From assembly GCA_025455505.1 (NCBI GenBank), contig JALOMK010000115.1:1-14053 (forward strand): a DNA stretch of 14,053 bases, written 5' to 3'. Positions 6,995 through 14,053 of the stretch are shown here, piece by piece. Within the stretch, counting starts at the first letter, position 1. Every line of letters begins with the position of its first letter. The notes beneath the pieces are model-generated. The model saw nothing but the letters and a program-made list of their open reading frames with translations. It was not told where the DNA came from and ran no database searches. The translations under genes and the position numbers were made by a program. The DNA is from Bacteroidales bacterium. Lineage in GTDB: Bacteria; Bacteroidota; Bacteroidia; Bacteroidales; VadinHA17.

Positions 6995-9298
6995 ATGGTC
7001 GAAAATCTTGTAATTGTAGAGTCCCCTGCAAAAGCTAAAACAATTGAGAAGTTCCTGGGAAAGGATTTTAAGGTTGTTTCAAGCTTCGGACACATACGGG
7101 ATCTTGCCAAGAAGAACCTTGGAATTGACATAGGCAATAACTTTGCCCCCGATTACGAGATCCCCGGGGAGAAAACAAAAGTCGTTGGCGAACTCAGGAA
7201 AGCCGCCGCCTCATCGAAGAATATCTGGATCGCCTCTGACGAGGACCGTGAAGGGGAAGCAATAGCCTGGCACCTGGCAAGCGTCCTTAACCTCGATCCC
7301 GGGGAAACGAAAAGGATAGTATTCCATGAGATCACAAAGGAAGCCATTGCCGAGGCTGTAAAAAACCCGAGGACAATCGACATGAACCTCGTGAACTCAC
7401 AGCAGGCCCGGCGCATTCTCGACCGCCTTGTGGGGTTTGAAATATCCCCGGTACTCTGGAAGAAAGTACAGCCCTCCCTCTCTGCAGGACGCGTTCAGTC
7501 AGTTGCAGTGCGGCTCATTGTTGACCGCGAACGGGAGATTATCTCCTTCCAGCCTGAGTCTTCATTCAGGGTAACGGCCGTGTTCATTATAAGTTCGGAG
7601 AAAGGTGAAGCATCATCACTCAGGGCTGAGGCCTCAAAGCGGTTCCGAACCGAAAAGGAAGCCCAGGAATTCCTCAGCCTCTGCATGAATGCAATGTACA
7701 CTGTGGGCTCGGTAAGCGTAAAACCCGGGACGCGCTCGCCCGCCCCGCCATTCACCACATCCACTCTTCAGCAGGAAGCATACAGGAAACTCGGCTTTTC
7801 TGTTGCACAGACAATGGCAGTGGCCCAGAAGCTCTATGAAGCCGGTAAGATTACATACATGAGAACCGACTCGACAAACCTCTCTAACCTTGCCCTTTCA
7901 CGCTCAAGGGAGGTAATCACGTCAGAGTTCGGCGCAAAATATTCCAAAACAAGGCAGTACAAAACCAAATCGAAGGGAGCGCAGGAAGCGCATGAGGCTA
8001 TCAGGCCTGCCTATATCGACAACCCCTCGGTGCAGGGAAGCCAGAACGAGAAAAGACTCTATGAGCTTATCTGGAAGAGAACCCTCGCTTCACAGATGGC
8101 CGACGCCGAAATTGAGAAGACAACAATTACAATCGACATGAATAACTCCCCGGTGACTTTTGCCGCAAACGGGGAAGTTATAAAATTCGACGGCTTCCTG
8201 AGGGTCTACACCGAATCTACCGACCAGGAGAACGGCGACGAGGAGAGAGACGTTATTCCCCCTCTTAAAAAAGGCACCCGACTCGGCTATGACAATATCA
8301 CGGCAGCACAGAAATACACTGCCCCTCCTCCACGCTACACGGAAGCAAGCCTTGTGAAAAAACTCGAGGAACTCGGCATCGGCCGCCCTTCAACATATGC
8401 ACCTACAATCTCAACAATCCAGAACAGGGGCTATGTGTCGCGCGAGGACAGGCCTGGAGAAAAACGACAGCTTAAAATCCTCACCCTGTCGGGAGGGAAA
8501 ATCTCATCCGCCTCGAAATCAGAACTTGCCGGGAAGGAGAAGTCAAAACTCTTCCCCCAGGACATAGGCATGATAGTGAATGACTTCCTTACAGAGAACT
8601 TCTCCGACATTGTCGATTACAATTTCACTGCAGAAGTCGAGGAGCAATTCGATGAGATAGCCCTCGGATCGATGAAATGGACCGACATGATAAGGAAGTT
8701 CTATTCTCCTTTCCATGACACCGTCACAAAGACACTTGAGAAACGCGAGAGAAAGACGGGCGTCAGGGTTCTCGGGAACCATCCTGAAACAGGCGAACAG
8801 GTAACTGTGAAAATGGGCCGGTTCGGGCCGGTGGCACAGATCGGCGAAGCGGGAAAGGATGAGAAACCCCGTTTTGCGAGCCTTTCTAAAAACCAGCTTC
8901 TTGAGACAATAACACTTGAAGAGGCTCTCGACCTCTTCAAACTTCCCCGCTCGCTCGGCAGCCATGACGACGCCGAGATGGTTGCGGGAACAGGTAAATT
9001 CGGCCCCTACGTTCGCTACAAAAGCAAGTTTTACTCGCTTAAGAAGGGAATTGACGACCCGTACACCGTAACAGCAGAAAGGGCCCTTGAGATTATCAGG
9101 GAAAAGACCGAAAGCGACAATAAAAAACTTATAAGCGATTTCGACGGCATACTTGTACTCAACGGGCGGTATGGCCCTTATATATCAAGGGACAAGCAAA
9201 ACTACAGGATACCCAAGGGAACGGATGCAGCAAAACTGACAAAGGACGATTGCCTGAAAATCATCGAATCGAACGATAAGTCAAAAAAGAGCAAATAA
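6995..9298 (+). CDS. topA: DNA topoisomerase I (type IA)
   Basis: Relaxes negatively supercoiled DNA by single-strand cutting and passage. The TOPRIM domain has Glu9 (VIVESPAKAK) and the acidic triad in ASDEDREGE (Asp82, Asp84, Glu86). The catalytic tyrosine is Tyr288 in KITYMRTDSTN. HEAIRPAY and LEELGIGRPSTYAPTI follow as expected. The C-terminus carries no four-cysteine zinc ribbons as in E. coli TopA. Instead it has three Toprim_C-type repeats marked by MGRFGPVAQIG, TGKFGPYVRY and NGRYGPYIS, ending in a Lys/Ser-rich tail. Its 767 residues are normal for this form. The ATG at 6995 is chosen over an adjacent in-frame TTG at 6992. The next gene begins 6 bp after the stop, so the two are likely an operon. 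Confidence 0.97.
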   Translation: MVENLVIVESPAKAKTIEKFLGKDFKVVSSFGHIRDLAKKNLGIDIGNNFAPDYEIPGEKTKVVGELRKAAASSKNIWIASDEDREGEAIAWHLASVLNLDPGETKRIVFHEITKEAIAEAVKNPRTIDMNLVNSQQARRILDRLVGFEISPVLWKKVQPSLSAGRVQSVAVRLIVDREREIISFQPESSFRVTAVFIISSEKGEASSLRAEASKRFRTEKEAQEFLSLCMNAMYTVGSVSVKPGTRSPAPPFTTSTLQQEAYRKLGFSVAQTMAVAQKLYEAGKITYMRTDSTNLSNLALSRSREVITSEFGAKYSKTRQYKTKSKGAQEAHEAIRPAYIDNPSVQGSQNEKRLYELIWKRTLASQMADAEIEKTTITIDMNNSPVTFAANGEVIKFDGFLRVYTESTDQENGDEERDVIPPLKKGTRLGYDNITAAQKYTAPPPRYTEASLVKKLEELGIGRPSTYAPTISTIQNRGYVSREDRPGEKRQLKILTLSGGKISSASKSELAGKEKSKLFPQDIGMIVNDFLTENFSDIVDYNFTAEVEEQFDEIALGSMKWTDMIRKFYSPFHDTVTKTLEKRERKTGVRVLGNHPETGEQVTVKMGRFGPVAQIGEAGKDEKPRFASLSKNQLLETITLEEALDLFKLPRSLGSHDDAEMVAGTGKFGPYVRYKSKFYSLKKGIDDPYTVTAERALEIIREKTESDNKKLISDFDGILVLNGRYGPYISRDKQNYRIPKGTDAAKLTKDDCLKIIESNDKSKKSK

Positions 9299-9304
9299 GC
9301 AGAG

Positions 9305-10474
9305 ATGTCTGACCTTAATTACTATTTCGACCCGGTAAGCATCGAAGCTCCTGCATACAACCACATCACCGGGCAGGGCTGCTTCCCTCATAACATAACT
9401 GTCCATACCGAGAACAACCCGCTTGCAGATCTTTCGAAATCAAAAATAGCCCTGCTCGGCGTGCCGGAAGGACGAAACTCCCCGAACACCGGAACTGTGA
9501 AAGGACCCGACGCTGTAAGGTCGCAGCTTTACAGCCTCGCCCGCATCCCGGGCAAGGCAAGGATATGCGACCTGGGAAACATGAAACAGGGCAACACCTT
9601 CAGCGACACACTGGCAGGGCTGGCTGATGTACTGGCTTACCTTTCTTCTGCCGGCATTTTCCCTGTTATTATAGGTGGAAGCAGTTCAGTGATCCCCGCC
9701 CTCGACAGGTGGCTTTCGCAGCAGAAGACGAAGTATACCCTTGCATCTGTTGACCCGAGGATAGACTACAGCAACGATAAAAAGGACCCCGGCGCATACA
9801 ACTGGCTCAATTCGATATTGTCCGGTGGTAAAAGCACAATGTCGCATTTCATAAACATTGGTTACCAGACCTACCTTAACGACCAGCAGGTTATAAACCG
9901 CTTTCTCAGGAGAAGGTCGGAACTTGTCAGGATAGGCGACGTACGGCAGGCAATATATCTCACAGAACCGCTCTTCAGGGATTCGCATGCCGCCATCTTC
10001 GACATTTCTTCAGTGAGGCAGTCCGATGCCCCCGGAACCTTCTCGCCCTCGCCCAACGGCTTTTACGGGGAAGAGATCTGCCTGCTTGCCCGTTATGCCG
10101 GCATATCCGATAACCTTAAAGTATTCGGCCTCTTCGATGTGAACCCCGATCTCGACATGAGGTCACAGACATCAGGTCTTGCCGCACAGATACTCTGGTT
10201 CTTCCTTGAAGGATTCTCACAGAAACAGTACGAGTCTCCTGTGATTACAACAGCCAATTCAGGCAGGTTCATACGATATCATGTAAGGGTTACCGGTCTC
10301 GAGGACGACCTTATATTCATCAGGAGCAACCTTACCGACAGGTGGTGGATGGAAATAAGCGCCGGCGGCGACAGCCGTGAGTACATTGCATGCTCGCATG
10401 AAGACTATGCAAGGGCAAACAGGAACGAAGTCCCCGACAGGTGGGTCAGGGCCGTTGAAAGAATCAGGTCATGA
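9305..10474 (+). CDS. Arginase/formimidoylglutamase-fold protein with a degenerate metal site (probable pseudoenzyme)
   Basis: A 389-residue protein of the ureohydrolase (arginase/agmatinase/HutG) fold, probably labelled formimidoylglutamase in databases. Fold landmarks remain: KIALLGVPEGR (47-57), GTVKGPDAVR (63-72), VIIGG (121-125), DPRID (150-154) and FDISSVRQSDAPGT (232-245). The manganese ligands are only half kept. The GGDHS motif reads GGSSS (124-128), so its histidine is Ser127. DAHxD reads DPRID, so its histidine is Arg152. DxD reads DIS (233-235), so its second aspartate is Ser235. Hydrolysis of formimidoylglutamate or arginine is therefore unlikely. The C-terminal ~100 residues, including RWWMEIS (347-353), extend past the usual hydrolase length. 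It follows topA by 6 bp and precedes the T9SS genes, a location I recall in other Bacteroidota. A structural or regulatory role is inference. Confidence 0.82.
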   Translation: MSDLNYYFDPVSIEAPAYNHITGQGCFPHNITVHTENNPLADLSKSKIALLGVPEGRNSPNTGTVKGPDAVRSQLYSLARIPGKARICDLGNMKQGNTFSDTLAGLADVLAYLSSAGIFPVIIGGSSSVIPALDRWLSQQKTKYTLASVDPRIDYSNDKKDPGAYNWLNSILSGGKSTMSHFINIGYQTYLNDQQVINRFLRRRSELVRIGDVRQAIYLTEPLFRDSHAAIFDISSVRQSDAPGTFSPSPNGFYGEEICLLARYAGISDNLKVFGLFDVNPDLDMRSQTSGLAAQILWFFLEGFSQKQYESPVITTANSGRFIRYHVRVTGLEDDLIFIRSNLTDRWWMEISAGGDSREYIACSHEDYARANRNEVPDRWVRAVERIRS

Positions 10475-10524
10475 ATCACTTCACTCCTGCGTTAATCCCT
10501 GCCGGAATATTGTTTCCCATAAAG

Positions 10525-10541
10525 TGATCATCCATTGATCA
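10525..10541. promoter_or_regulatory. Paired TGATCA palindromes upstream of the T9SS operon
   Basis: TGATCA occurs at 10525-10530 and again at 10536-10541, centres 11 bp apart, about one helical turn. Together they also form a 6-bp inverted repeat around TCCAT. They lie 34 bp before the putative -7 box of sprF. This could be an operator or a chance repeat; no regulator is identifiable. Confidence 0.25.
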
Positions 10542-10574
10542 AAAGGGTCTATGGTGCACACAATAAAATGGGAG

Positions 10575-10582
10575 TAAATTTG
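10575..10582 (+). promoter_or_regulatory. Putative -7 element (TAAATTTG) for the sprF-gldKLM operon
   Basis: A perfect TAnnTTTG match in the 166-bp gap 10475-10640, 58 bp before the sprF ATG, predicting a leader of about 50 nt, longer than for the other genes here. No TTG is found at the -33 position. The rest of the gap holds the TGATCA pair and a small dyad GTGCA-AC-TGCAC (10624-10635) just before the start codon. Confidence 0.45.
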
Positions 10583-10640
10583 TTTAGCTATTAGAATTTT
10601 ACTTATTTTACTCGTTCAATAAAGTGCAACTGCACCTGCA

Positions 10641-11591
10641 ATGGAAATGAAGAAAGTACCAATCGCACTTCTTTTTTTTGTAGTGAATTTATGGCCGGTT
10701 TTTTCCCAACAGGATCCGGTCACCAGTCATTATATGTTCAGTACGATGAGCTACAACCCGGGATCGGCAGGAGTATCAGGCAGGATCTGCGCAACGGCTC
10801 TCACACGTGAGCAATGGGTTGGTTTCGACGGTGCACCTTCAACAACGATGTTTGCGGTAAGCGCTCCGGTGAACCCTTTCGGGATCAGCAGCGGCGCGGG
10901 ACTGACAGTAATCAGCGACAGGCTCGGATTCGACAAGGATATAACTATATCGGCGTCGTACGCCTACATTCTCGAGCTGGGGCAGGGGAAACTTGGCATA
11001 GGCATCAACCTCGGCATGCTCAATAAAACCCTTGACCCTAAATGGTACATACCCTCGGGCGATGCATTCACCCCTCCGTCAGGCGACCCGCTGATACCAG
11101 AAAACAAGGAAAGCTATGTGGCCTTCGACGCGGGCCTGGGCCTGTTTTACCAGGCAGAAAAATATTATGCTGCCCTTTCGGTAACCCATATCAACCAGCC
11201 GAAAATAAAATATTCAAAGGGAACACCCTACGTAAGCAGGCATTACTACGCAACTGCAGGATATACTCTCCAGCTTCCCAATCCTTCATTGGAACTTTTA
11301 CCGTCAGTTTTCGTATACAGCGACGGAAAAATTACACAATTTAATGTTACTTCCCTGGTACGATACAATAAAAAAGCATGGGGTGGCGTTTCATACAGGC
11401 TTGGAGATGCACTGATCGGAATGATTGGAATTGAATTATATAACGGACTCAGGCTTGGATATGCCTATGATTTCACTGTCTCCGATATTAACAGGAACAG
11501 CGGAGGATCGCATGAATTCGTGGTCAACTACTGTTTCGACCTTGTACTGGGAAAGAGCCCGATGAGGTATAAAAGTATCAGGTTTTTGTAA
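10641..11591 (+). CDS. sprF: Type IX secretion system outer-membrane protein, PorP/SprF family
   Basis: A 316-residue outer-membrane beta-barrel protein. An N-terminal signal peptide (Met-Lys-Lys start, hydrophobic core 8-21) probably ends at VFS/QQ (after residue 22). The mature N-terminus QQDPVTSHYMFSTMSYNPGSAG (23-44) is the family signature, followed by alternating aromatic and polar strands typical of a 14-strand FadL-like barrel, and a final strand region near HEFVVNYCFDL. In Porphyromonas gingivalis, PorP is encoded just before porK-porL-porM-porN, the same order as here, which makes this the system-linked member rather than one of the many PorP/SprF paralogues. PorP-type proteins help anchor or assemble the outer-membrane part of the T9SS. 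An ATG six bases downstream (Met3) is an equally possible start. Confidence 0.93.
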   Translation: MEMKKVPIALLFFVVNLWPVFSQQDPVTSHYMFSTMSYNPGSAGVSGRICATALTREQWVGFDGAPSTTMFAVSAPVNPFGISSGAGLTVISDRLGFDKDITISASYAYILELGQGKLGIGINLGMLNKTLDPKWYIPSGDAFTPPSGDPLIPENKESYVAFDAGLGLFYQAEKYYAALSVTHINQPKIKYSKGTPYVSRHYYATAGYTLQLPNPSLELLPSVFVYSDGKITQFNVTSLVRYNKKAWGGVSYRLGDALIGMIGIELYNGLRLGYAYDFTVSDINRNSGGSHEFVVNYCFDLVLGKSPMRYKSIRFL

Positions 11592-11624
11592 TTTGTTTAA
11601 GTAAAAAAATAGCTTACTTGCGAT

Positions 11625-12995
11625 ATGAAACTATATAATGGTATGAAAAAGGCGATAATTCCCGCTCTGATATTTATTACCCTGCTTACTGGATGCAGTA
11701 CCTCCGACAACGGGGAACTCATTGGCGTCATGGGAAGAAAAAAATATTTCGAACCCGAACCATACCAGATGGCATTCATCCCGGCAGGAAGCTTTGTGAT
11801 GGGCCCGAGCGACCAGGATGCAATGTTTGCAATGAACGCTATCTCCAAGACAGTAACGGTGGAGGCCTTCTGGATGGACCAGACTGAAGTCACGAACAAC
11901 AAGTACAGGCAGTTCGTATACTATGTACGCGATTCAATCCTCAGGACAAAACTCGGACAGGCAGGAATAGAAGAAAGGGAGTATTTCGTTGTTGACGAGG
12001 AAGGAAATCCTGTTGAACCCAACATAATCAACTGGGAAGAGAGAATTGATCCCAGGGAAGAGACTACCAAGGGAATCATTGATGAAATGTACTATACTCC
12101 CGAAGAAAGGTTCAACGGCAAGAAGCAGATTGACGTCCGCAAACTGAACTATTCATACTGGTGGGTCGACAAACAGCAGGCCGCAAAGGCAAGATACGTA
12201 TACGACTACTCCGATCCCAACAATATCACAGGGAAATATGAGGGCGAAATAACAAACATCGACGGAACCCGCACTCCCATCAAGGACCGTTCATCATTCA
12301 TCAAACACAATATTGTAAACATATATCCCGACACTCTCTGCTGGATTAGAGACTTCACTTATTCCTTCAACGATCCGCAGAGTTCACTTTATTTCTGGCA
12401 CCCTTCCTTCGACGATTACCCCGTAGTAGGCGTATCATGGGTGCAGGCAAATGCATTCAGCAACTGGAGAACAAACTACATGAACACCTACCTCCGGAAA
12501 AATGATATTTCCGACGTCCAGGACTACAGGCTCCCTCTCGAAACGGAATGGGAATATGCCGCAAGGGGCGGCCTCGACCTGTCAGCATATCCCTGGGGCG
12601 GACCATACACTAGAAACTACAGGGGCTGCTTCCTTGCAAACTTTAAACCATTAAGAGGTAACTATATCGACGACGGAAACGTATACGCCGGGAAAGTAGG
12701 ATCATATGAACCCAATGAATACGGTCTGTTCGACATGTCGGGAAACGTTGCAGAATGGACCTGCTGCGCCTATCACCCCTCAGCTTACATTTTCCAGCAC
12801 GACCTTCAGCCCAATTATGAGTATAACGCAACACCCCAGGATCCTCCCGTCATGAAAAGAAAAGTAATACGCGGCGGTTCATGGAAGGATATTGCATATT
12901 ACCTCCAGACAAGCTCGAGGGATTACGAATACCAGGACTCAACAAAACCATACGTTGGATTCAGGAATGTTAGATCTTATATAGGAGTAAATTAA
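11625..12995 (+). CDS. gldK: Gliding motility / T9SS lipoprotein GldK (PorK)
   Basis: An outer-membrane lipoprotein that, with GldN/PorN, forms the large periplasmic ring of the T9SS. The signal peptide ends in the lipobox LLTGC, with the lipidated cysteine at 24 if translation starts at 11625; starting at Met7 (11643) gives a more compact signal and is also plausible. The mature protein is an FGE-sulfatase (formylglycine-generating-enzyme-like) domain, seen in MAFIPAGSFVMG (49-60), FWMDQTEVTNNKYRQFV, WVQANAFSNW, LPLETEWEYAARGG, GLFDMSGNVAEWT and RGGSWKD near the end. Family members use the fold structurally and are not thought to make formylglycine. Its 456 residues match GldK/PorK. It lies 33 bp after sprF and 31 bp before gldL, in one operon. 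Confidence 0.96.
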   Translation: MKLYNGMKKAIIPALIFITLLTGCSTSDNGELIGVMGRKKYFEPEPYQMAFIPAGSFVMGPSDQDAMFAMNAISKTVTVEAFWMDQTEVTNNKYRQFVYYVRDSILRTKLGQAGIEEREYFVVDEEGNPVEPNIINWEERIDPREETTKGIIDEMYYTPEERFNGKKQIDVRKLNYSYWWVDKQQAAKARYVYDYSDPNNITGKYEGEITNIDGTRTPIKDRSSFIKHNIVNIYPDTLCWIRDFTYSFNDPQSSLYFWHPSFDDYPVVGVSWVQANAFSNWRTNYMNTYLRKNDISDVQDYRLPLETEWEYAARGGLDLSAYPWGGPYTRNYRGCFLANFKPLRGNYIDDGNVYAGKVGSYEPNEYGLFDMSGNVAEWTCCAYHPSAYIFQHDLQPNYEYNATPQDPPVMKRKVIRGGSWKDIAYYLQTSSRDYEYQDSTKPYVGFRNVRSYIGVN

Positions 12996-13026
12996 TTATT
13001 GAAATAACCTTAAAATTATCTGGTAC

Positions 13027-13902
13027 ATGAGCCTTTCAGAATTAGTATCAAGCAGCGGATGGAAAAACTTCATCAGCAAACTTTACGGTTTAGGAGCTTC
13101 GGTCGTTATCGTTGGCGCACTTTTTAAGATACAGCACTGGCCTGCAGCAGGGCTCATGCTTACTGTTGGTCTTATAACTGAGGCGGTAATCTTCTTCTTC
13201 TCGGCCTTCGAGCCTCTTCGCGAGGAAAAGGAATACGACTGGGAACTCGTTTACCCCGAGCTGGCCGACATCCCAGACATGGATGAACATGGCATCGCCG
13301 CCGGTAAACACCGCGAAAGCGTGGCTGGCGTATCAGGCGGAGCAGGAACAGCCGCACTTGCCAAATTCGATGAAATGCTCGAAAAAGCGGAGATCACTCC
13401 CGACCTCCTCATGAAACTCGGAGTGGGAATGAAAAAACTCAGCGAAAGCACAGCAAACATGAACGCAATGGGCGACGTCACCGCTGCTTCATCCAAATAC
13501 ATGGGAACAATAAATTCTGCAAACGATTCTCTTACCAAACTTGCAGACTCATACCAGGCAACTACAAGGGCCATAAACGAAACAGGCTCAACATACCGCA
13601 ACATGGCCGACTCATTCTCGGGCATCGAGTCGGGCGGGAAAACATACCAGCAGCAGATGGAAACCCTCAACAAGAACCTCGCCGCCCTCAACGCTGTGTA
13701 TGAACTGCAACGCAAAGGCGCCGACAGCAACCTTAAGGAAACAGAAACAATATACAAAGGAATACAGGGATTAATGAAAGACCTTTCCGAATCGGCAGGC
13801 GATACAAAGAAATACCGCGAACAGATTGCAAAGCTGAACGACAACCTCTCGGCTCTCAACAACGTTTACGGGAACATGCTTTCTGCCATGAATGTTAAAT
13901 AA
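13027..13902 (+). CDS. gldL: T9SS inner-membrane motor protein GldL (PorL)
   Basis: GldL and GldM form the inner-membrane proton-driven motor that powers secretion and gliding. Two membrane helices form a hairpin, about 19-36 and 41-61. Residues corresponding to the functional ones in Flavobacterium johnsoniae GldL (Tyr13, Lys27, His30, Glu49, as I recall) are Tyr20, Lys34, His37 and Glu52; the loop between helices is about four residues shorter. An acidic linker (62-90), low-complexity Gly/Ala residues and a helical cytoplasmic C-terminus follow. That region carries two related 22-residue segments, from 207 (YQQQMETLNKNLAALNAVY...) and from 263 (YREQIAKLNDNLSALNNVY...), 11 of 22 identical. 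Its 291 residues are slightly longer than the shorter flavobacterial forms. gldM starts 38 bp later. Confidence 0.95.
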   Translation: MSLSELVSSSGWKNFISKLYGLGASVVIVGALFKIQHWPAAGLMLTVGLITEAVIFFFSAFEPLREEKEYDWELVYPELADIPDMDEHGIAAGKHRESVAGVSGGAGTAALAKFDEMLEKAEITPDLLMKLGVGMKKLSESTANMNAMGDVTAASSKYMGTINSANDSLTKLADSYQATTRAINETGSTYRNMADSFSGIESGGKTYQQQMETLNKNLAALNAVYELQRKGADSNLKETETIYKGIQGLMKDLSESAGDTKKYREQIAKLNDNLSALNNVYGNMLSAMNVK

Positions 13903-13940
13903 CACGGCTTTCCTTAGTCTAACTTAACAAGAATAACATA

Positions 13941-14053
13941 ATGGCCCACGAAAAGCTTTCTCCCCGGCAAAAAATGATCGGTATGATGTACCTGGTGCTT
14001 ACCGCCATGCTTGCCCTTAACGTATCAAAAGAAGCCATTGATGCATTTAAAAA
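13941..14053 (+). CDS. gldM: T9SS motor protein GldM (PorM), 5' partial
   Basis: Only the first 37 residues are present; the gene runs off the right edge. MAHEKLSPRQKMIGMMYLVL followed by TAMLALNVSKEAIDAF is the strongly conserved GldM/PorM N-terminus: a short cytoplasmic tail and the single membrane helix, after which the family has a large periplasmic shaft contacting the GldK/GldN ring. Arg9 is present; in the F. johnsoniae motor the equivalent arginine is thought to pair with the GldL membrane glutamate (here Glu52). The ATG follows an A-rich stretch with no Shine-Dalgarno sequence. gldN is expected next but lies outside the window. Confidence 0.95.
   Translation, partial: MAHEKLSPRQKMIGMMYLVLTAMLALNVSKEAIDAFK

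Noticed and set aside
10475..10528. Inverted repeat ATCACTT / AAGTGAT after the arginase-fold gene as a terminator
   Set aside because: The 7-bp arms are 40 nt apart, with no T-run after the second arm.
11625..12995. GldK as an active formylglycine-generating enzyme or sulfatase maturase
   Set aside because: The lipoprotein signal and its position between sprF and gldL mark it as the structural T9SS protein that reuses this fold.
13251..13862. A 203-codon minus-strand open frame
   Set aside because: It is antisense to gldL and has no recognisable features.

Overview
The window comes from a Bacteroidota chromosome, most likely a Bacteroidales/Marinilabiliales-type bacterium. Three things point there. 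First, it holds the type IX secretion / gliding motility core in the order sprF(porP)-gldK-gldL-gldM, a system confined to this phylum. Second, several genes are preceded by TAnnTTTG, the -7 element of the Bacteroidota primary sigma factor, and starts lack clear Shine-Dalgarno sequences. Third, the neighbourhood of a short GT5 'glycogen synthase', panC, panD, a UPF0104/LPG-synthase-TM protein and radA is one I recall from Bacteroides-like genomes. Coding density is high and no intergenic gap exceeds 170 bp. I see no RNA gene, insertion sequence, prophage, CRISPR array or origin.

Layout. (1) 1-698, minus: a GT5 glycosyltransferase-domain protein cut by the left edge. (2) 854-4492, plus: panC and panD (pantothenate and CoA supply), a UPF0104 membrane protein that starts at TTG, and radA; panD/UPF0104 and UPF0104/radA are 2 bp apart and 8 bp overlapping respectively. 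(3) 4535-6880, minus: a class A penicillin-binding protein converging on radA. The 42-bp gap between them carries four degenerate heptamer repeats rather than an obvious hairpin terminator. (4) 6995-10474, plus: topA, divergent from the PBP gene, followed after 6 bp by an arginase-fold protein whose metal-binding residues are partly lost. (5) 10641-14053, plus: sprF/porP, gldK, gldL and the start of gldM, cut by the right edge.

How the genes work together. SprF/PorP (outer-membrane beta-barrel protein), GldK (outer-membrane lipoprotein), and GldL and GldM (inner-membrane motor) are core parts of the T9SS. The visible GldL and GldM residues keep the charged and polar positions associated with the proton-driven motor: Tyr20, Lys34, His37 and Glu52 in GldL and Arg9 in GldM. 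The remaining genes are housekeeping: cofactor synthesis, recombination, cell wall and DNA topology.

No wholly new system is evident. The points most worth a second look are the arginase-fold pseudoenzyme beside the T9SS genes, the GT5 protein lacking the ADP-glucose motif with an apparent small internal deletion, the heptamer repeat at the convergent gene junction, and the promoter region of the T9SS operon.
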